Shown one piece after another: positions 6,984 to 10,004 of a DNA stretch of 10,004 nt. Position 1 is the first letter of the stretch. The number at the start of each line of letters is the position of its first letter. This DNA comes from Methylobacterium sp. (lineage in GTDB: Bacteria > Pseudomonadota > Alphaproteobacteria > Rhizobiales > Beijerinckiaceae), in NCBI GenBank assembly GCA_020252865.1, contig JADCCH010000202.1:1-10004 (forward strand), written 5' to 3'. The notes beneath the pieces are model-generated. The model was not told where the DNA came from, ran no database searches, and was given only the letters and a program-made list of their open reading frames with translations. The position numbers and the translations under genes were made by a program.

Positions 6984-7358
6984 TCAAATCCCGTCCCTGT
7001 CTTCCCCCGAAAGCGCCCGTGCGATGCGCTCCACGCGATCCGAGAGGTTTGAAATCGCCGTGGCGATTTCCATCTCGCGCTGGTTGCCGAGCTGGCTCGC
7101 ATTCTGAACGGCGGCGCGGCTTGCGGCCACGGCCTCCGCCGCGGCGTTGGCCTTGCGGCGCTCCTCGCTCGCTTCGTCGGCGAGCATCAGGCTGGCCATC
7201 ACGGCAAGGCGCAGGTCGCCGATATCGCCGAAATTCTGGCGCATCGCCTTGATGCGATGGTCCACATCCGCCGCCAGCGCGAGCAGGTGCGCCTCCTGCC
7301 CGTCCTCGCAGGCCATGCGGAACTGCTTGCCGTCGATCGTCACGCTGATCTGCGCCAC
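6984..7358 (-). CDS. zapA: ZapA, FtsZ-ring stabilising cell division protein
   Basis: This 124-residue protein is of the ZapA family. The N-terminal half, MAQISVTIDGKQFRMACEDG, followed by EAHLLALAADVDHRIKAMR and LRLAVMASLMLADE, is the typical beta-hairpin plus helix dimer head. The C-terminal half, from about residue 64 on, is a charged alanine-rich coiled coil. ZapA binds FtsZ and bundles its filaments at mid-cell. The start is GTG (GTGGCGCAGATC), with a GGGGGA ribosome site about nine bases upstream in the end of the preceding gene. The DUF4164-like gene ends 3 nt before this start, so the pair is translationally coupled. The next genes downstream would normally be 6S RNA and a 5-formyltetrahydrofolate cyclo-ligase; here a foreign-looking gene intervenes and the cyclo-ligase is missing. 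Confidence 0.9.
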   Translation of the reverse strand: MAQISVTIDGKQFRMACEDGQEAHLLALAADVDHRIKAMRQNFGDIGDLRLAVMASLMLADEASEERRKANAAAEAVAASRAAVQNASQLGNQREMEIATAISNLSDRVERIARALSGEDRDGI

Positions 7359-7361
7359 GCC

Positions 7362-7631
7362 CTAGTCCCCCGCAAGACCGGCCTTGACCTGCGCAATGGC
7401 GCGATCGAGGCGCGGCAGACAATCGCGCAGCGCTTGATCCGCTTCAAGGCGCGCAACTGTTTCCAGATCAAGCATCTCGGCGAGGCGATGACGGTCTTCC
7501 CGCATCACCGCCAGTTCGGTTTCGAGGGTCGCGCGAACGCGATCGGCCTCGACATGGCGGATGGCCGCTGCGTCGAGCCGGTCGAGCGCCGCGCTGAGCC
7601 GGCTCAGCGCTTCGGCGACGGGGTCCGGCAT
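7362..7631 (-). CDS. Small coiled-coil protein, DUF4164-like
   Basis: This 89-residue protein is almost wholly predicted alpha-helical coiled coil, with heptad-like leucine, alanine and charged residues (ALSRLSAALDRLDAA, LETELAVMREDRHRLAEML). Small proteins of the DUF4164 family with this pattern are found directly upstream of zapA in Hyphomicrobiales, and this matches that place and size. The function is unknown; a role with ZapA in division is a context-based inference. The start MPDPVAEAL is preferred because GGAG lies eight bases before it. An ATG 17 codons further upstream has its purine run almost touching the start, and the frame's outer limit is a TTG. The gene ends 3 nt before zapA. 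Confidence 0.75.
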   Translation of the reverse strand: MPDPVAEALSRLSAALDRLDAAAIRHVEADRVRATLETELAVMREDRHRLAEMLDLETVARLEADQALRDCLPRLDRAIAQVKAGLAGD

Positions 7632-7887
7632 GCTCGTGTCTCCGCACCGGGAGGATTCCGCGCGAATCGCGGGAGCCTCCATCCTTTCGTCTGATTTCAA
7701 ACGAAACTAGGCATGGAATGCGGGCGGGGCAACGGTTTTGGCGGATGATCCCCCTCGAAATGATGAGCCGGATCCCCTTGCACAAAGCGGGGCGGGAATG
7801 ACAATCCTTCTTCAGAACAAGCCGGAAGGGCAGGTGGAGGCGGTTTCGCAAGCAGCCCCCCGCCGGAATGGAACAGGGGAGGATGAC
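7632..7887. promoter_or_regulatory. Divergent control region between DUF4164-like gene and prpE
   Basis: These 256 nt separate two divergent genes and must carry promoters for both. Visible dyads are GATTC-CGCGC-GAATC (7654-7668) overlapping CCGCG/CGCGG (7658-7672), and TTTCGT/ACGAAA (7685-7690 and 7701-7706), any of which could be operators. A weak plus-strand promoter-like pair, TTGCAC and GACAAT separated by 16 nt, lies at about 7778-7805. I cannot place transcription starts with confidence. The prpE frame is open through much of this region, but the sequence does not resemble the family N-terminus. Confidence 0.4.
7876..7882 (+). promoter_or_regulatory. Ribosome binding site of prpE
   Basis: GGGGAGG lies 5 nt before the ATG at 7888 and 8 nt before a second, adjacent ATG at 7891. 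It supports a start here rather than at the in-frame ATG at 7798, which lacks a comparably strong site and would add a non-conserved leader. Confidence 0.6.
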
Positions 7888-9807
7888 ATGATGGCTCAGG
7901 CTTCGCGCTATCACGCGATCTACGAGGGCTGGCGCAAGGACCCGGAAGCCTTCTGGCGGGAGGCCGCCAGCGCGCTCGACTGGATCGAGCCGCCCCGCGC
8001 GATCTTCGATGCGAAAGCTGGCGCCTATGGCCGCTGGTTCCCCGATGCCACCTGCAACACCGCGGCGAACTGCCTCGACCGGCACATCGCGCAGGGGCGC
8101 GGTGACCAGCTCGCGCTGATCTATGACAGCCCGATCACCAACAGCGCCTCCTCGCTCACCTATTCCGAGCTGAAGCGCGAAGTCGATCTCGCCGCGCATA
8201 TGATCCGGGGCTTTGGCCTCGCGGAGGGCGATCGCGCGATCATCTACATGCCGATGATCCCCGAAGCGGTGGTGGCCATGCTCGCCTGCGCCCGGCTCGG
8301 CGTCATCCATTCCGTGGTATTCGGCGGCTTTGCCGCGCATGAGCTCGCGACCCGCATCGACGATGCGAAGCCGAAGCTGATCCTCACCGCGTCCTGCGGC
8401 ATCGAGCCGGGCCGCGTCGTCGCCTACAAGCCGTTGCTGGATCGCGCGTTCGACGAGGCGACCCACAAGGTGAGCCATGTGCTGCTCTTCCAGCGCCCGC
8501 AGGCGAAGGCCGAAATGATCGCGGGCCGCGACCATGATTGGGCCGAGGGGCGCGAGCGGCTCCTCCTGGCGGACGCAGGGCCGGTGGAAGCCGTGGCTCT
8601 CAAGGCGACCGATCCGCTTTATGTGCTCTATACCTCCGGCACGACGGGCAAGCCCAAGGGCGTGGTGCGCGACCATGCCGGGCATATGGTGTCGCTCCAT
8701 TGGTCGATGGGCGCGATCTACGGCATGGAGCCGGGCGAGGTCTTCTGGGCGGCCTCCGATGTCGGCTGGGTCGTGGGCCACAGCTACATCGTTTATGCGC
8801 CGCTGCTCAAGGGCTGCACCACGCTGCTCTATGAAGGCAAGCCCGTGGGCACGCCCGACCCCGGCGCCTTCTGGCGCGTCATTTCCGAGCACAAGGTGAA
8901 GGTGCTCTTCACCGCGCCCACGGCCTTCCGCGCCATCCGCAAGGAAGACCCGAAGGCGGAACATCTCGGCAGGTACAATCTCGGCGGCTTCCGCGCCCTG
9001 TTCCTCGCGGGCGAGCGCGCGGACCCGGATACGGTGAAATGGGCCGAGGACATCCTGCAAGTCCCGGTGATCGACCATTGGTGGCAGACCGAAACCGGCT
9101 GGCCCATCTGCGGCAACCCCCTCGGCCTCGGAATCCTGCCGGTGAAGCATGGTTCGCCCACCGTCCCGATGCCAGGCTACGATGTTCAGGTGCTGGATGA
9201 AGCCGGAAAGCCGGTTGAAGCGGGCAAGATGGGCTCCATCGCCGTGAAGCTGCCGCTGCCGCCGGGCTGCCTGCCGACGCTCTGGAATGCCGATGACCGG
9301 TTCCGGTCGAGCTATCTTGCGGAATATGCCGGCTACTACAATACGTCGGATGCGGGTTATCGTGATGCCGATGGCTATCTTTACATCATGGGCCGCACCG
9401 ACGACATCATCAACGTCGCGGGCCATCGCCTCTCCACCGGCGGCATGGAGGAGGTGCTCGCCTCGCATCCGGCCGTGGCGGAATGCGCCGTGATCGGTGC
9501 GAAGGATTCGCTCAAGGGCGAGGTGCCGCTGGGCTTCGTGGTGCTGAAGGCGGGCGTGAACGCCCTGCCCGGCACCATCGAGCGGGAATGCGTGGGTCTC
9601 GTGCGCGATCGCATCGGCCCGGTTGCGGCCTTCAAGACCGCGATCACCGTGAATCGCCTTCCCAAGACGCGCTCCGGCAAGATTCTGCGTGGCACGATGA
9701 AGAAGATCGCCGATGGCGACCCATGGACCATGCCCGCGACCATCGACGACCCGGCCATCCTCGAGGAAATCGCTCGCGCGCTCGAGGGGCGTCACCCGGC
9801 CGGCTGA
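7888..9807 (+). CDS. prpE: Propionyl-CoA synthetase PrpE
   Basis: This 639-residue adenylate-forming enzyme activates propionate to propionyl-CoA via propionyl-AMP. Its length and sequence follow E. coli/Salmonella PrpE (628) rather than generic acetyl-CoA synthetase. The N-terminus has YEGWRKDPEAFWREAA with DWIEPP, and RIDDAKPKLI, ASDVGWVVGHSYIVYAPLL and FTAPTAFRAI follow. Core motifs are the nucleotide loop YTSGTTGKPKG (248-258), WWQTETGWP, the hinge region GRTDDIINVAGHRLST and the catalytic lysine in PKTRSGK (Lys598). That lysine matches Salmonella PrpE Lys592, which is inactivated by acylation. No prpBCD or propionyl-CoA carboxylase gene is in the window, so the downstream fate (methylcitrate or methylmalonyl-CoA) is unknown. 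The start is chosen from the Shine-Dalgarno and the family N-terminus; the ATG one codon later is equally possible. It is divergent from the zapA cluster and ends 3 nt from a convergent gene. Confidence 0.93.
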   Translation: MMAQASRYHAIYEGWRKDPEAFWREAASALDWIEPPRAIFDAKAGAYGRWFPDATCNTAANCLDRHIAQGRGDQLALIYDSPITNSASSLTYSELKREVDLAAHMIRGFGLAEGDRAIIYMPMIPEAVVAMLACARLGVIHSVVFGGFAAHELATRIDDAKPKLILTASCGIEPGRVVAYKPLLDRAFDEATHKVSHVLLFQRPQAKAEMIAGRDHDWAEGRERLLLADAGPVEAVALKATDPLYVLYTSGTTGKPKGVVRDHAGHMVSLHWSMGAIYGMEPGEVFWAASDVGWVVGHSYIVYAPLLKGCTTLLYEGKPVGTPDPGAFWRVISEHKVKVLFTAPTAFRAIRKEDPKAEHLGRYNLGGFRALFLAGERADPDTVKWAEDILQVPVIDHWWQTETGWPICGNPLGLGILPVKHGSPTVPMPGYDVQVLDEAGKPVEAGKMGSIAVKLPLPPGCLPTLWNADDRFRSSYLAEYAGYYNTSDAGYRDADGYLYIMGRTDDIINVAGHRLSTGGMEEVLASHPAVAECAVIGAKDSLKGEVPLGFVVLKAGVNALPGTIERECVGLVRDRIGPVAAFKTAITVNRLPKTRSGKILRGTMKKIADGDPWTMPATIDDPAILEEIARALEGRHPAG

Positions 9808-9810
9808 GCA

Positions 9811-10004
9811 TCAGGCGGCTTCGGTTTCGCTGTCCGGGCTCTCCGGGATGCTGTCGGCCTGGTCACGTGGCAGGCTGAGTTCGGCACTCGTGGAGCCGGG
9901 CTGCGAAAAACTTTCGGCCGGTTCCTCGCCGAAATCATAGGTTGTATCCGGCTTATCGGCCCAGGGGTTGAGCACCTCGCTGTTGCAGGGCGCGAAGAAA
10001 CCGA
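9811..10004 (-). CDS. C-terminal end of an unidentified protein (partial, runs off the right edge)
   Basis: On the minus strand an open frame enters from the right edge and ends at TGA (9813-9811), giving the last 63 residues of a protein. The visible part begins GFFAPCNSEVLNPWADKP, continues TTYDFGEEPAESFSQPGS and ends in an acidic Ser/Pro/Glu-rich tail (PESPDSETEAA). Codon choice is GC-rich and looks coding, and the tail reads like a disordered C-terminus. I do not recognise the family. It converges with prpE, with only three bases between the stop codons and no hairpin terminator, so the two transcripts probably overlap at their 3' ends. Confidence 0.55.
   Translation of the reverse strand, partial: GFFAPCNSEVLNPWADKPDTTYDFGEEPAESFSQPGSTSAELSLPRDQADSIPESPDSETEAA

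Noticed and set aside
7468..9795. A 775-codon open frame antisense to prpE and the DUF4164-like gene
   Set aside because: It is a shadow frame produced by high-GC codon bias. Its translation is rich in Arg, His and Gly and shows no family motif, while the opposite strand encodes a complete, motif-perfect PrpE.
1..10004. CRISPR array, insertion sequence, toxin-antitoxin pair or prophage genes
   Set aside because: No regularly spaced repeats, transposase, integrase or phage motifs are visible. The only accessory-looking protein gene is the single low-GC one.

Overview
The window looks like chromosomal housekeeping DNA of an alphaproteobacterium, probably of the Hyphomicrobiales (Rhizobiales). 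The genes have roughly 62-65% GC and strong GC at third positions. Protein sequences and gene order (zapA, 6S RNA, YmdB-type phosphodiesterase, yebC, ruvC, ruvA, ruvB, ybgC, tolQ, tolR) fit that group. The genus cannot be settled from the sequence alone.

Everything from about 7.6 kb leftwards is read on the minus strand. In transcription order it holds a small DUF4164-like coiled-coil gene and zapA (cell division); a GC-poor orphan gene of unknown function; a probable 6S RNA gene; a TIGR00282/YmdB-type metallophosphoesterase; a YebC-family protein; ruvC, a small secreted four-cysteine protein, ruvA and ruvB (Holliday junction processing); the acyl-CoA thioesterase ybgC; tolQ; and the first 13 codons of tolR. 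The ruv genes, ybgC and tolQR are tightly packed, with start/stop overlaps or short gaps. The exceptions are a 295-nt palindrome-rich spacer between ruvA and ruvB and a 158-nt spacer before tolQ.

On the plus strand, divergent from the DUF4164-like gene, is a complete propionyl-CoA synthetase gene (prpE). Three bases after its stop lies the stop of a convergent minus-strand gene, of which only the C-terminal end is in the window.

The less ordinary parts are the low-GC gene wedged between zapA and the 6S RNA, the absence of the 5-formyltetrahydrofolate cyclo-ligase gene often found beside 6S RNA, the secreted protein embedded in the ruvC-ruvA junction, and the composite inverted repeats between ruvA and ruvB. 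I see no clear evidence of a new multi-gene system. Most of the window is core metabolism, DNA repair and envelope maintenance.
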